A stretch of 64,000 nucleotides of DNA, taken from contig CAJNOP010000204.1 of assembly GCA_905250075.1 (NCBI GenBank), forward strand, positions 62,001 through 126,000, written 5' to 3'. Made by a program: the position numbers and the translations under genes. Shown in pieces: positions 1-13,327 of the stretch. This DNA comes from Rotaria sp. Silwood1. Its lineage: Eukaryota > Rotifera > Eurotatoria > Philodinida > Philodinidae. Numbering within the stretch: position 1 is the stretch's first letter; each line of letters starts with the position of its first letter. The notes beneath the pieces were generated by a model that was given only the letters and a program-made list of their open reading frames with translations, made no database searches and was not told the DNA's origin.

Positions 1-3000
1 TTTAGTTGGTATCTTTTTAGTGAACGTGTTTTTTCATTCAAATGAATTATTTGACCCGAACAAAATATTCGAACAGATCTATACTGTTTGATTCGATTCA
101 TTTGTCAAGAGATCGTTGGTGATGTGATTGAATGACATACTTCGCTTCGAACTCGGTGAAATATTTAAACGTACTCCTCCTGGTTAGAATAATTTGTTTG
201 TCAACAGCTCTTTGCTGATGTCATCGAGTTACACAATTTGCTTCGCATTGGAAGATATACTTGAACAGAATCTTGGTTATAACGATTCATTTATGAAGAG
301 ATCTCCACTAATGCGATCGATCGACACACTTCTCTTGAAAATGAGTGACATACTTAAATGGGACGCTACTTAGAACAATTCATTTGTCAAGAGACCTTTG
401 CTTGTATGATTGAGTTAGAAACTTCGCTTGAAAGTAAGCAATATACTTGATTTCCGTGCTAGTTAGAATAATTCATTTACTGTTTTCAATAATGATCGTT
501 TGATTTTGTGCGAACTTTATTTAAAGTAAAAGTTATATTTGTACTGTGTCTTTGTTAGAAGTAATTATTTGACACGTATATTGTCATGCATTAGTCTACT
601 GACATAATTCATTTTGAAGTGAGTGATGCATTCGTATGAAACGCTACTTATAACGATTCAATTGTCAACAATATTTTTTGAAGTGGCTGAGTGACATTCT
701 TCGTTTCGAACTGAGCGACATACATGAATACAATTCTAATTATAGCGATTCATTTATCGAAAAATATTTTGCCAATGTGGTTTAGCAATACAATTCTTTA
801 CAAAGTGAGTGATATAGTTGAACAGAATGATTATCAGGTTGATACTTTCACCATGTATCTTTCAACATTACATATACTATTTAGTATCTTAGTATGATGA
901 TGACACATCTGAACAAAATTATTGTTCATGCTAATCATGAAAAAGGTTTCTCTGTAACCTAAGCTACGTGTGAATTTTATGCTTTTTGTCTCCTTATACT
1001 TGAATAAAACCTTGCTTATAACAATTTATATTTTAAGAGATCTTTACCCATGTGATTGAGTGATGCAAATCACTTTGAAATCAGTGGTATAGTTGAATGA
1101 AACCTTGCTTAGAACGATTCATTTACCAAGAAAATGGTACGGATGTGATCAAGAGGCACTTTTCCCTTCAAATTGGGCGATATATCTCAATGGCACCCTA
1201 GTTAGGACGATTCATTTGTTAAAAGATTTATGCTAATGTGATCATGTGATACACTTCGCTGTGGATGAGTAATATAATTGAATGAAACCTTAATTACGAC
1301 GATTCATGTACTCTGAGACCTTTACTGGTGTAATCAAGTGACACAGTTTACTTCAAAATGACTAGTATAATTAAATGGAATCCTCATTAGAACGATTCAT
1401 TTGTTTAATGATCTTCAGCAATGCGATGAAATGGCTTACTTTACTTCAAGCTGATAATCTACTTGAATAGCATTTTGTTCAGAATGATTCATTGGTCGAG
1501 GGATCCTTTGTTGCTATGATTAGCTGACAGCATTTGCTTCGAAATGAGTGATATACTTGAAGAGAATCGTTGTTGATGATAATTTTTTATCTCGTAGTAT
1601 CACATCATCTTAACTAATGTCAGGAGATAATCTAATGAGAATAAGATAGTTGAACAGAGTCATAATGAAAAAGATTCATATATCATGCGCACTCGGACAT
1701 GTTGTATACATTCATGTTCTATTATAAAATGAGTACAGTGCTTGAATAGTATCCTATTTGAAATTTTACACTTGGAATATAATGTTTGAACTTCAAGATC
1801 TATGAGATTTTTCCAACAAGAAAGAAGAATAGTTGAATAGATTCATATTTAGAATAATTCAATATATACTTGATCGCTATTCATGTGATATAATATCGTA
1901 CTACATTTTAGACCGAATAATGTATTCGACCAGCTTACTGAAATTGATACAAGTGTAGTTATTTCATTGCTATGTGCTTCTCAAAGTGCCGCAACGTGTT
2001 GGTTTTCGAAATTAACTCAAAGAACTATTTGAATTTGACCACTGTGTCGCCGATTCATTATTTCAAACATCATCATTCATGTAAATCAAACTAATTGTTG
2101 ATTTAATCACAAAACTCATCTGAACAGAATCTTAATTTACATAATTCATCAACCATATCATATTCGATAAAGAGCTTCACTATTATTGGTTGCTCGTTAA
2201 TAACATAGATGAACAAGATCTTGGTTAGAACAATTCAAATACTCTGAGCTATTCAATATTGTGTTCTACTGTCATCGACTGCTTGAGAATAGAATAATTG
2301 AACACTACATTGTTTAGAAGAATTCATCTGCCAGAAGGTGTTCAATCATATATTCTGATGTTAGCAATCGCATTGGAATAGTAGAATTGAACAAGACCTT
2401 GTTTGTAATAATTCATCTGACACGTGTCGTTTACTGATGTGCTCTGATGTTAGCGTTCGCATCGAAATAAAATAAATGAACAAGAACTTAGTTAGGATAA
2501 CTCACCTGTCATGTGGTATTCAATCATATGTTCTGATGTTAGTAATAGCATCGGAATAAAATAAATAAACAAGCCTTTGGTTAAGATAATTCACCTGTTA
2601 TGCGGTGTTCAGAAATGTGTCTTGATTTCAGCAATTGTATTGAAAATAAAATAAATGAACTCAAGCTTAATTAGGATGATTCATCTGACATACTCTGTTG
2701 AATACTATGTTCTAGAATCATGATTTACTTTAGGGTGAAATAGTTGAATACAGCCCTGATTCAAATGATTCACTTCTAGTGTGATCCTCTATCACGATAT
2801 TTGTTGTTAGTTAATGGCTTAGACATGCGCGAAAATGAATGGTTCTATTGTTATTACTATTTATGTTGTGAGTAGATCTTGATCGTCAGATTGCCATTAT
2901 ATTTTTGATGTAATGAGAATCATGTATATGAACAGAAAGCTACCGGTTTGAATGATTCGTTTGAAAAATCATATTCAATGATATGATTCAGAGATGTATT

Positions 3001-3690
3001 TCGCTTCAAAATATTCCGTATATTCGAACAAAGCTATGTTAAGAATGATTCATCGACTTTGTGATCTAGCAGCACTTGATGAACTGTTACATGGCATTCT
3101 CGATGAGTTACACAATTGAAGAAAGCACTCCTTGGAACTAGTCACTTTTGACTCATTCATTATTTGATGGATCCATGATGCAGTAGACTTTGCTTTGAGG
3201 AAATTTTTTGAATCTATATTTTATCAAAAATGTTCGTCTAGTATATAAGCTGTTGTCTCCCAGCAAACATGCAACGATTACTTGCAAGTGATTGGCATAA
3301 TTGAATGGAATTGTGTTTAAGATTATTCATTTTTATGATGATTTGTTTCCTCACAATGACAACAGAAGTTTTGCCTGATAGTTAATGGTATATATGAGAG
3401 GATAGATTGTTGCTGGTATTCTTTTACTGTGTAATAGGTAATTAGATCACTAAGTTTATTATTGATTCAAAGTGTTGAATACAGATTGAACAGGATATTT
3501 GTTAAAAAAATTCAGTTTCTTGATGATTGTCAACCACTCAATGCTTCCGATGGCTAACTTCAAACTAAGTAGTGAATTTGAATACAAATGTTGCAGTGGC
3601 TATTCATATAGTATGCGATCATTGATATGATCTTGTGTTACAGATTGAGCATGCAGTTTACAACGAACATGAAGTTATTTTGTCTAGACA
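1..3690. repeat. Diverged tandem array, period about 93 bp (89-90 bp subfamily inside)
   Basis: An anchor motif close to GATTCATTTGTCAAGAGAT recurs at 95, 191, 284, 377, 470, 562, 655, 747, 841, 932, 1023, 1116, 1208, 1301, 1394, 1486, 1581, 1673 and on to about 3602. Spacing is mostly 92-94 bp. Between about 2052 and 2767 (2143, 2232, 2321, 2410, 2499, 2588, 2678, 2767) it is 89-91 bp, with a variant unit containing TTCTGATGTTAGCAAT. Each unit also carries CTTCGCTTCGAAATGAGTGA and TTGAACAGAATCTTG-like blocks. About 39 units are present and the array continues past the left edge. Copies are strongly diverged and every frame has stops, so it is not coding. It looks like an old satellite or minisatellite; function unknown. 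Confidence 0.85.
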
Positions 3691-5090
3691 CAAGGACGTT
3701 CAAAACTGTACAAGAAATTAGTTAAGAGACTTCGAACATTACATATTCTCGCTTGATTTTTGCACATAACCATGCCAAACTACTTATCTTAATAAACTGT
3801 TGACGTTGTATGAATGTAATCTAGTCTTGAAGGACGTTTGTGACGTCTTTTCAAAAGAAAAGACTTCAGAAATTGAAAATTTTATCCAGCATAAACTTTG
3901 ATTCAGCTTAGATTAATTTCATCTAACATAAAATCTTTATATACAAGATAAAGTTTTAATCCAGCACAACGACTTTAAATAAGATTACTAATTGATGGTG
4001 AAGGTTTCATTAGCAGCCAGTCCCCTAATTCTTACTTGCTTTGTTTAGCTTTTTCTCTCTCTATTTTATTGCAGTGAATATTATTCTTTTTACCTTTTAA
4101 AAGTCTTCGTTTTTTACATTTAATCGTCGTTTATATCAGCTTGTAAATTTTCAATAAAGCCTTCAAATAAAAATACGGCAAATATACGTGAATTTATCGA
4201 AGTCTTTGTTTTTCAATTTAATTAAGGAGTAGAGCGATGAGAAATTTTCATGTCATGCGTCCTATCAATCTGAACAAGAGCGGCATCACAGCATCTTATA
4301 TCTACGAAAAGGAAATTTCATACTTTGTTTTATATGATGACAAATAAAAGTATGCAACAAAAGTTATCTGTCGTTTTCGTTTTTTTTTCAAATACTACAG
4401 CTAAAAAACTAAATAATTCTAAGCTTTCTATCAGAAGATATAGCACTTAATTTGCGTAGGATATCTTAGGCCTGAATTTGCTGTCAAGCTCTCTCCAACT
4501 CAGCTCAACTGATTTCCAAAGTAGATGCCTAAATCGAATTTGAATATAAATGAAAATTTCGAAAACAAATAAGGGTCACAGTGAACAACGTCTATTTCAA
4601 TTACAAATTATAATTCAGATACCATGTTGATAAAAATGTCACATATCAATGCTCATGGGATGATCCTTCGAATTAACAGGTATCGAGGCTGATATAAAAA
4701 TAAACGTACGTATGATGGTACGATGGCCGCTACAAATTTCAGCTTATGTGAAACCCAGAATCTAATATTACTTTCTAAAAAAGTGATACAATTTTCCAAT
4801 CTCTAGCGCATATATCATGTGTTTTAATTACAGAGCAGAAATGATTCAAGTAGTTAGACGACATGTTTCGATCTTTGCTAGAGACCATCGCTAGGTATGT
4901 TTCAAAACTACATTAATTAGTGAAATATTATTATTGAACGTATGACTGATATGCAAATCAATGAAAATGAACAACATGAATATAGTTCAAAAATTATTTT
5001 GAAAAAATGAAAACGTGAAATACATCTAGTTTAGTATGAAAATCAATAATAATATAACGACCACTATCATAATCGATAAAAATAATCAAT
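3691..5090. other. Gene-free AT-rich stretch
   Basis: No open frame or splice pattern that I can support. A pyrimidine tract ending in GCAG near 4055-4074 resembles an acceptor site, but no coding sequence follows it. Confidence 0.5.
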
Positions 5091-5094
5091 AATC

Positions 5095-5415
5095 ACTCTT
5101 GAGAACTCTACGGCCTTGATTTTTTATCACTACTTGTAATCGTTTTGGTATACTTGACATCAGTCTGGAACACAAACTGGTATGAAAATGTTGCTAAATT
5201 TTCACGATTTCTGTTTTGATTTGGGATAAATCTTGATAATCCTTTTTCAATAACCTCGTTCGAATTATAGACCAAATAGTTTCAGTTGATCTTGTCGTTT
5301 TATTTCTTCCACTTCCTGAGCTGTCTTCAAGAGTTCCTCGTGGTATAGTTCGTTTTGATAAGGATAATAAATTATCATACGATAGTTCATCCAGTTCATG
5401 ATTTTTTCAGATTCC
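5095..5415 (-). pseudogene. Tc1/mariner-like transposase relic
   Basis: Read on the minus strand, 5415 to 5095 gives a frame with ELDELSYDNLLSLSKRT, then SGSGRNKTT, WSIIRTRLLKKDYQDLSQIK and, after one in-frame TAG, SSIPKRLQVVIKNQGR. The last block matches the usual C-terminus of Tc1-type transposases (pattern S-[IM]-P-R-R-x-x-A-V-I-x-x-x-G), and WSIIRTRL resembles the NLW-S-I-I/L block just before it. SGSGRNKTT resembles the SGRPRKTT segment of the N-terminal DNA-binding domain, so the catalytic middle appears deleted. The TAG may replace a TGG tryptophan. A sequence ending GAAACACCCTGTA at 5806-5818 looks like a terminal repeat tip on the upstream side; I could not find its partner. This is a dead, internally deleted copy. 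Confidence 0.55.
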
Positions 5416-5419
5416 TCTA

Positions 5420-6390
5420 GCGACTCTTTTAATACCCCCATTAGTATTTTTTCCTAAATAGAGGATCAAGACTCGTAGAACCAAATTTTTTCTATGAAAT
5501 TTCACAGCAATATTTTTAAATATGAAAAAACTTCAAACTAATTTTTGATAAAATCAAAGTGTTCAAGCAAAGCAATCTGATCGTTATTTGTTATACATAT
5601 AACAGACAAGAATCCAAAAGTGCATGTAACGAAAATTTTTCAAGATCTTTTTCGATATGGTTCTCTCTTGCAGTCCATGCTAATTGAATAAATCTTTTTG
5701 TGATTGAAAGCTTAGATGCTGTTCTTCAAAAACTTATATTCAATTTCAGTTTACGATCGATTACAATAAAGTTAGAACAAAAACAAAAAGGGAATCAAAA
5801 CGTATGAAACACCCTGTAGCTCTTCTCAGTTACTTTCTTAATTGAAGACATTTAAAAATACGTTCTGCCGATTCAGTAGATAAGGCTGCAACTAAGAATA
5901 TCTATTCGAATATGATTGTAAGTATCTTATGCGAAAAACTTCGTCAGACATCAAGGATCCTTATTCAAAATTGACTAGCGTAGGCGTAACATCTTCAAGC
6001 ATCACTTGATTCCTTATTGGTTGAAGATTGTTTTTCTAAATTATTCTGGTGTGAACTGGAAACAAGTATGCGTCACTTTTACGAAAGAAGCGAAAAATAC
6101 AGTATTTTCGAAAATTGAAACATCATGCCTATAGAAATAAGACTGCAGTGCGAGACGGTTTCCATTAAGACTTAAGTATTACACGAAATGAAAATTCAAT
6201 TCAAAACCAACGCCTAAATCTGGATAGAACGATGTATTTTTTCCTGAAAAACATTTTCTAAAAACGATTTTTTTTCTTATTCAAGCGAATCGCTTCCAAT
6301 CGATAGTCTCCAGCAATGAAGAATAGAATTCTAAAATATTTTTTTCAGAAAACATGTATTATGCAATGTAGGTTTGGGTTCTTATGTGCA
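5420..6390. other. Gene-free stretch, possibly remnants of the Tc1-like element
   Basis: Contains the candidate terminal repeat tip at 5806-5818 and otherwise no recognisable frame. The part up to 5818 is probably the 5' portion of the eroded transposon. Confidence 0.4.
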
Positions 6391-6589
6391 TAGATATGGA
6401 TGTTTGGGTAAGATGATCTTTTTACTCAGGCTCACACGAAAATTCACCGACACATCGATCCTAAGAGAACAATTTAACTGAAGTGTATGTGGTTTATATC
6501 CTGCAGAATTCTCGATGCTCTTACAAAATCGGTTTTGAGACTCACTAATATCAATCTCACAAGATTAGGTTCGTTTTGATTAGGTAAAT

Positions 6590-6990
6590 GTCTAAGAGGG
6601 GTTGCAAGTCAGAAGGTATCCGTTAATCTATCTCACCATCTTTACGAGATCGACGCCGGTACGAGCGACAATTCTTTCAATCAACTCGTTAAGTTCCTAT
6701 ATGATACGGCGCTACTCGCTTTTGGATATCAGCTTTCTCGATAATTCCTGGAACGCATCTATAGCTTCACGAAGCTCAATTTCAGTACCATCGAAGAGTC
6801 TGAGCATTCGATGAACATACCCGCTATAGATATGAAATACATCGAAAGATCCATCACAAATATCGGTAGGAATACGATGAACTCCGAAGCAAAAGCATCG
6901 TTGTCGGACGAAGCTTTCAACATGGAAGAGGTCGATTAGACGAACATTACATTCCACTTGTATCTCTGTACGTTCTCCATGAGTGAGAAA
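6590..6990 (-). pseudogene. Eroded coding fragment, family unknown
   Basis: Minus-strand translation from about 6990 runs open through VECNVRLIDLFHVESFVRQ, FGVHRIPTDICDGSFDVF, MLRLFDGTEIELREAIDAF and stops after KLISKSE. It then resumes in another frame with ELNELIERIVARTGVDLVKM. The amino-acid composition is protein-like and codon use is less A/T-biased than the surroundings. There is no clean start, and stops or a frameshift separate the parts, so I read it as a decayed gene or transposon ORF. I do not recognise the family. Confidence 0.4.
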
Positions 6991-7441
6991 AAGACTACTA
7001 CAGAAATTAATATTAACGATATAATTTTCCGATTGCGTATATTCTCCTGATCAAAATAAATGAAACACATCCTTTTTTTTCATTCATCTTTCATATAAGG
7101 GAAGTTAGAGCTCATTCTTAGATCACAGAATTCCTTGTGTGAATATCTAACTATAACTATCCAAGTTCCGTCAAAGACTAAGATGATTTAATGAATAGGC
7201 AAACTTCTTTACTATTAGAATGCTGGTATGGTTTTAACAGAAACTTAGTCTTATGAAGGACGGATGTGTATGATGAATTTTCTGTGCATTTCATATTGGT
7301 AAGTTTCTTTGAGATCAGCTTTCTCAAATGATTACTGATGGTTCTCTCTCAAGCAAAGAAATAGAACTTTAGTTTTTTTTTTCAATAAAATCTTAAGCAT
7401 CAACAACACTTTAACTGTTATAGTGGAATGGTTTGAAATAA

Positions 7442-7660
7442 ATGATGAATAATTTACTTGATGATCTCAAACTTCTTCAAGACCACGTAAAATACATTGA
7501 TTTAACTGTGCAAAGTTTTGAACAAACAGCTGAAAACATAACTGCTCGAAAGTCAGCTGATATTTAATAACAACTCCAATAACATTCTCATATTTCCTCG
7601 ACAAATGATTCAGATTTCATTGAACCTTGTAACCAATGTCTGATCAATATGAACATTATC
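7442..7660 (+). pseudogene. Short eroded coding fragment
   Basis: From an ATG at 7442 the frame reads MMNNLLDDLKLLQDHVKYID, then LTVQSFEQTAENITARKSAD, hits TAA, and continues in the same frame as QQLQ, stop, HSHISSTNDSDFIEPCNQ and CLINMN. The helical, acidic first half and the polar CxxC-containing second half look like a real protein broken by two stops. No homologue recognised; chance is possible at this length. Confidence 0.3.
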
Positions 7661-10600
7661 TGATTAATATAATGAGGTAAATCATATAAACATACTGAGT
7701 TTTAATCAATGAAAGACTTGATCAAAATTTCTTTATAATTGAAAACAAAAGAACAAGTAAAGATTTCCAAAAGAAATGTCTTCGAATGTTTATTCTTTCT
7801 TTACTAATTGTTAGAATGATAATAGGTTGCAAATTCTTTCAGTTAATATGCTCTAAGAGAAAAACATAAATTAGGTACCCCTTACAATACCTAAAGCATC
7901 GTCACCATTACTAGTCCTGTTGTCAAGTTATTATATGCAAAATTACGTTGAAGCACATGCAAATCAAACATTGACTTTACATAACAGGCTTGTTTATAAA
8001 TTATCAAAATGATCAGGGATATCACGAGTGAGAGTGCCAAAGATATTCTCCCCGCCATCTCAGAAAAGTTTTTTTTCTCAATGATTTGCAGAATTTTTTC
8101 AAAAAAGTTCTTATGTCCCCCTCAGTTTAGATTACTTTGGAACATGCGAGACGTAATGTCAATCGAAAGAAAAATATTTATAAATAAAATCTTCAGCTGA
8201 AATATTATATGAATATACCTCTATTTTACAATATTAACGTTGGAAAACTAATTCCGAATACACATCAACACTATTATTTTATTTGTACAATATATTCAAA
8301 TTAACTGTCAGAGACAAAAAAGAGTATTTAAAAGAAAATGAAATATGAAATGTGAACAGCAACAACTTTCTGATAGGTAAAGGTAAGATGGCCTTGAGAC
8401 GAAATCGAATCTTTTTCAACATATCTAAAACCACAGTGAAAGGTATGACTTATGACTCGATGAGCATTTCTCAATAACAATCCAATGCTATTACGGAATC
8501 ATAGCACAACAGCAACCGATATCCTTCAAATCGCCTACGTTTTCATGAATTATTGCAATATAATGTCACTTCTTAATCGAGTAACTAAATCGCGATAAAA
8601 TCGTCAGTTTTGGAGCGATTTTAATAGAATGGATTAGATGTTTCTTTTTCTTACTCAGTATAAATAATGTCGGAACTTTTCTCGCATAGTTTTAGGAATT
8701 GAGTTTTAAGGGTAAACTTCTATAATTTTTATTGTACATCGAAGTCAGAAGTTATCCTTTTTTGGATTTGGTTTCGCTTTTCCACTGACTTTGTATCTCA
8801 TCGCCGAAAATCATGCCGAAACAAATATTACTGAAAGGAACATCACTGAATGCCTTTTGATCATCTATGTTCATTCATTTCATTTCGACGGTCTAGCTTT
8901 TAGTGATGATTCGTTACTTTCACTCTTTCTGAATACTTATCATCTCTATTCATAAATACACCATCTATTCAACCATGGTGTGTGCATCATGAATTACAGC
9001 TTGGTTTTTCTCAACTACTAACTTACTATCTAACCTAATTTAGTTCCGAAGTGTCAGTGTGGATCCACTCTTCATCCACGCATCTAGTCTCGCCGACGCA
9101 TACTCACTCAAATGACAGTTTCTACCAGTTCGAAATCAGAATTTTGATCTCGTCAGGCAGATTGTCAAATCAGGATGAACACCATTGATGAACATTTCTT
9201 ACCTGTCATTCAAACACTATTTTATGCAACGAAGTACATAAGTTTTATTAATGGAAATTGTGAACTACAAACATAACAATTAATTGTAATCTTATGAACA
9301 AAAAAAAAACAGATGTTATTTTGAGTCATTATTTTGTTGAAATTTAACTTTTTCTTTTTATCTGATCATACCTATTCTGAAAGATACATTAAATATCTCA
9401 TCATTAAAAACGCATGTTTATACTTGTTTGACTGGTCCTCTTAATTGTCGTTATATTACTTATATTCATTATCGGTTCCCAAGTCAACCTATAAAATTTA
9501 TAAGTTATGTAGGACTGCTTTCGAATATTATATTGTCTTTAACGAATATTTTTCAAGTGGGTATTTTTATGACTTTGTTAATAGATGAAAATTCTTAGAG
9601 TTATAATAGGCACTATGGAATCATTGGATTATATTACGTGAATAATTGTAATTATGTTTATTGTCTTAGTAATCGGAATCGAGTCCAAATGAAATTTGTT
9701 GACGTAAAATAGTGAAATTTTTCTTGAAAATTTATAGCTTTCGAATCACATTTGTTTCTAAAAAGTTATTATTATTAAATCATTATTATCAAAATTTTCT
9801 ACCTCATAATTTGATTATGTACACGATTATTATAATCTGTTAGGTTATTAAGTTAATGTCATGTTATATCGCCATATTTTATGTTAACGTATGATAAATT
9901 GAATTAATTGCTTTTTATTACGACGTTTCCATTGAAAATCTATTATAATCATCAATATTATTCAATTATGTAATACTTTTTGTTAATTCAAATGAGATGG
10001 ATACATATGAAATATTTTGTCACTCACTTTGTTCGATTTTGCTCGACAAATGTAATTGTCAATGAGTTCTTTCACCATTGGATGAAGTATTCATTGATCT
10101 CAATTATCAACAAGGTATCACAAAAGTTCCTTTCCGAAAGCTTTTCAGTATATGTTCATTATTCGATTCAACTTTATTAACTAACATTTTTTAATAATAA
10201 GTCTATCCATCAAGTTCCTTATGACATGAGCAAAGTTCAAAAAACCCATTTCAAAGTTATTAGCTCTAACCAAAATGCACAAATTTAGCTTCTTTTTATG
10301 TGCAGAAAAATAGACTTTTGTTTTCATATATTTTCATACAATGAAATTCAGTAGGGCTAAGTCTAGTGATCACAAAACTTATGAAATGAATCCATCTCTT
10401 CTAAACTACCTATTTATCAAACTTATCTGTCAGACAGTAATGAGCCATCTTGGAGCAATTTGACGATTTCATATGTTGCTGAAATCTTAGATTTTGAATA
10501 ATTATTTTTTTTATAATATCAGGTTAAAAGTGCTTTGAAGCATGCCAAGGTTATGTGTTGATCCAACGTTCAGTTTGTTTATAGATAACAACTTCGAAGT

Positions 10601-10925
10601 GGCCACATCGATCACTTTGAGGGTAAATATAGCAGCTGTGATTATTAACCAATGCGTCGATAGTGATCGAGTGAGTAACATCCAAGAAAATGAAGCAATT
10701 AAAATAATCATTGCATAATATCTTTTCCATATAGAAAAAGAGATAAACTTTTATATTTCAGTTAGAGGCAGAGTTGCCACTTACTCCTCTTTCTTATATG
10801 ACAAAATTTGATTTATTTTTTATTGAAAAATTTGAAACAATAAAATACTGTTAATATCAAGTAAGTTGTGGTAGCTATCGTCTATAGTCTATTATTATCG
10901 ATATGATTCATTTTGTGCTTTATAC
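7661..10925. other. Gene-free AT-rich stretch
   Basis: Only short open frames of the size expected by chance in this base composition (for example near 8009-8200 and 9980-10180), with no flanking splice sites or family motifs. Confidence 0.5.
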
Positions 10926-10933
10926 CAACAAGT

Positions 10934-11075
10934 AACACCAATGTCGAAAGTGTTTTTTCAGAAATGAGACATGTGTCCAATGGTTTTTATAATTTGAATG
11001 TTAGTACATTCAATATCTGCTCAAATACAAATTCGCTGAAATACCTCATTGTCGCACAAACATCTGTTGTCTCAA
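10934..11075 (+). pseudogene. Possible hAT-type transposase C-terminal relic
   Basis: In one plus-strand frame the sequence gives NTNVESVFSEMRHVSNG followed by NLNVSTFNICSNTNSLKYL. The block N-x-x-V-E-S-V-F-S-x-M resembles the dimerisation segment of hAT-like transposases (A-x-V-E-R-x-F-S-x-M/L), which is followed by a similar N-R-M/L-S-x-x-T-L stretch. Nothing else of such a gene is visible nearby, so it is at most a short fossil. Confidence 0.3.
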
Positions 11076-11079
11076 AGAA

Positions 11080-13320
11080 GACTTCATAACCGAAATCCAT
11101 TGAAAAAAATGATGTGTTCAATACAAAATCCATGTTCTTTATGTATTATTTCTTATGTTTTGCAACTTTGAGAATAAAAAAGCAACAAGTTCTTTAAATC
11201 TATAGGAATTCGAAAAGTCCACAGAAAGTATCTTTCCACGTTATTTTATTTGAGCAACTGACAAATTCGAATTAAAAGCGATCGCTTCCAAGAATACGCT
11301 TGAAGTGTATTCATATAACTGAAGACTTGATATATAGCTAACCTATCATTTTGGAAAAATGAATAAATCTTTTAGATGGAACTTTGAGGATAGGTGATAC
11401 ATATTCATTAAACAAGCAAATATTCGTTTTTAGATAATTATTTTATCACATTAATTGAAGTTTTTCTTGTTGTGTTATGTTCTATAAAGAATTTCTATTG
11501 ATCTTGGGATACAAACTTTCTTAGATAAATAATATGAATTCAGATATCTTTGTTTTTGTTTTTTTTTTCTAAATATAAAAATTTAATCTATCATTGAATG
11601 CAAGATTGGTCGGATATGTTCGATTATTATCGAAAAATATAACAACCTAGAAAATTCATAATCATATATATTTGTAGCTTGTGCAATATACAAATGTCTA
11701 AGAAAGTAAATTATTATAAAAATTAATAATTGTATGTCGCGAATCTGGCTGTATATCCACCCGTGAGTTCGAGTTTATATATTGAATAATACGAATGAAC
11801 TCGAAAACAGAGGTGATTTACAGAAAACCAAATATTTAAATATTTTTTTCAAGTATTATCCCGGTTTATATTGAATTACTTACAATATATGTATATATTC
11901 ATATGTCTCATTCTCTTCATTAAACTTTTATACAATCACCAATATTCGGCTTTTTAAATATTTTCATTGTATTGTTATATATACATCTTTACTTGATAAA
12001 AATCGTACGAGAAATGAGTGTTGCACATTAGGTTTGATATTTTTTTTCTCGCAGAGAGAAGTATATATAAGAGAGAAAAGAAAAGTATTTGAACTGTTTG
12101 ACGTTTCACTAAGTATCAATCGATCTAGTTATTGGACATATATATTGAATTTGTTTGCATTTTGTTCATGAGTAATTCCACTTTAGACTATAAGAATGTT
12201 CTCATTTTGAGATGAAATATTGATTAACTATTATGTTTGACTGATTTTTTCCAATTTAATAGATTTTTATATGTATTTTATTAGATAGGTTTTAATATGA
12301 GAAAATTGGCAGAAGTTAATACATGGATATAAATCAATAACATTTCGTGATAATGAGTATCAAATTAATAAGATTCAATGAAAAAGTATCATATCGATAC
12401 GCATATTCTGTCCTAACCCAATTTGAGGATAATTTCTCCGCATGACATACTCGTTAACGTCAATTTTATTTTTATATCAAAACGAATCGATTGTATGTCA
12501 ATGGACAATAGGTCGATTATACTCGTATGTGATTATTTCACATGTCGTAGGGTTAAGTACATTCAAAATTTTGTTACCTATATAAAATTCTTTGATGTTC
12601 ATCGATTTAAATCTTTATTAGACATTGTCTGCATTATTAGAATGATAAATATCATTCATATAGATGACTTTATATTCGGAGAAAGAATCAAATTCTTTCC
12701 TATCTATATTTTCATATCACATGATTATTTTTATTTTGAACTTCCTCGATCATTTATTAATAAATAAAGACTGTTTAATATTTGAGTTTGACTCATTTCA
12801 TTCATTTCTCTTTTACGATATATACTATGTTTTTCTATACTAAGATATATCTAGAGGCAGATAAGGTGAAGAGAACAAAACTCACCGTAACTTGGTCCTT
12901 TCTCACAACAGCCAACTTATTACCTGATCATCCAAGTCCAACCATTCATTACTGTCCAAAGTTACCACGAAGCTGTGAAAAATTGTCAGGAAGTCGGACA
13001 TTTTAGAGAGCTAAGCTTCCTTAATCAAGAAATCTGAGTAGGCTAGACATCATCGAATAAATTCGTAAAAAAGAAGAAATCAAGTATTCAACAAGTATAT
13101 TTTCCTTTTTATCGTACTGATCTATCAAAGTTTCAAAACATTCTTAGTTTAATATTTGCTTAATTGTTTCTTGAATGTTATACATTTAATTTATAAGTTT
13201 CGTATTGATCTATTCTCAATATTATTTTTAATAAATTCTTCATATTTTAATAATAAATAAAAAAAGTGATACAACAAAGACATTTTTCATGAATTATCAA
13301 TATATATACATATACATATA
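11080..13320. other. Gene-free AT-rich stretch
   Basis: A 114-residue plus frame at 12423-12767 shows no family motif and has the Ile/Phe-rich content expected of random A/T-rich DNA. On the minus strand near 13010-12880 a short frame (MSDFLTIFHSFVVTLDSNEW and on) is more protein-like and ends at a possible GTAATA donor, but it is isolated. 13300-13322 is an AT/CA microsatellite. Confidence 0.4.
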
Positions 13321-13327
13321 TTTCTTT

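Noticed and set aside
1-3690. CRISPR-like spacing of repeats
   Set aside because: The whole unit is repeated, with no short repeat plus unique spacer layout, and the surrounding genome is animal.
12423-12767. 114-codon plus-strand frame
   Set aside because: Ile/Phe-rich, no motif, no splice context; expected occasionally in A/T-rich DNA of this length.
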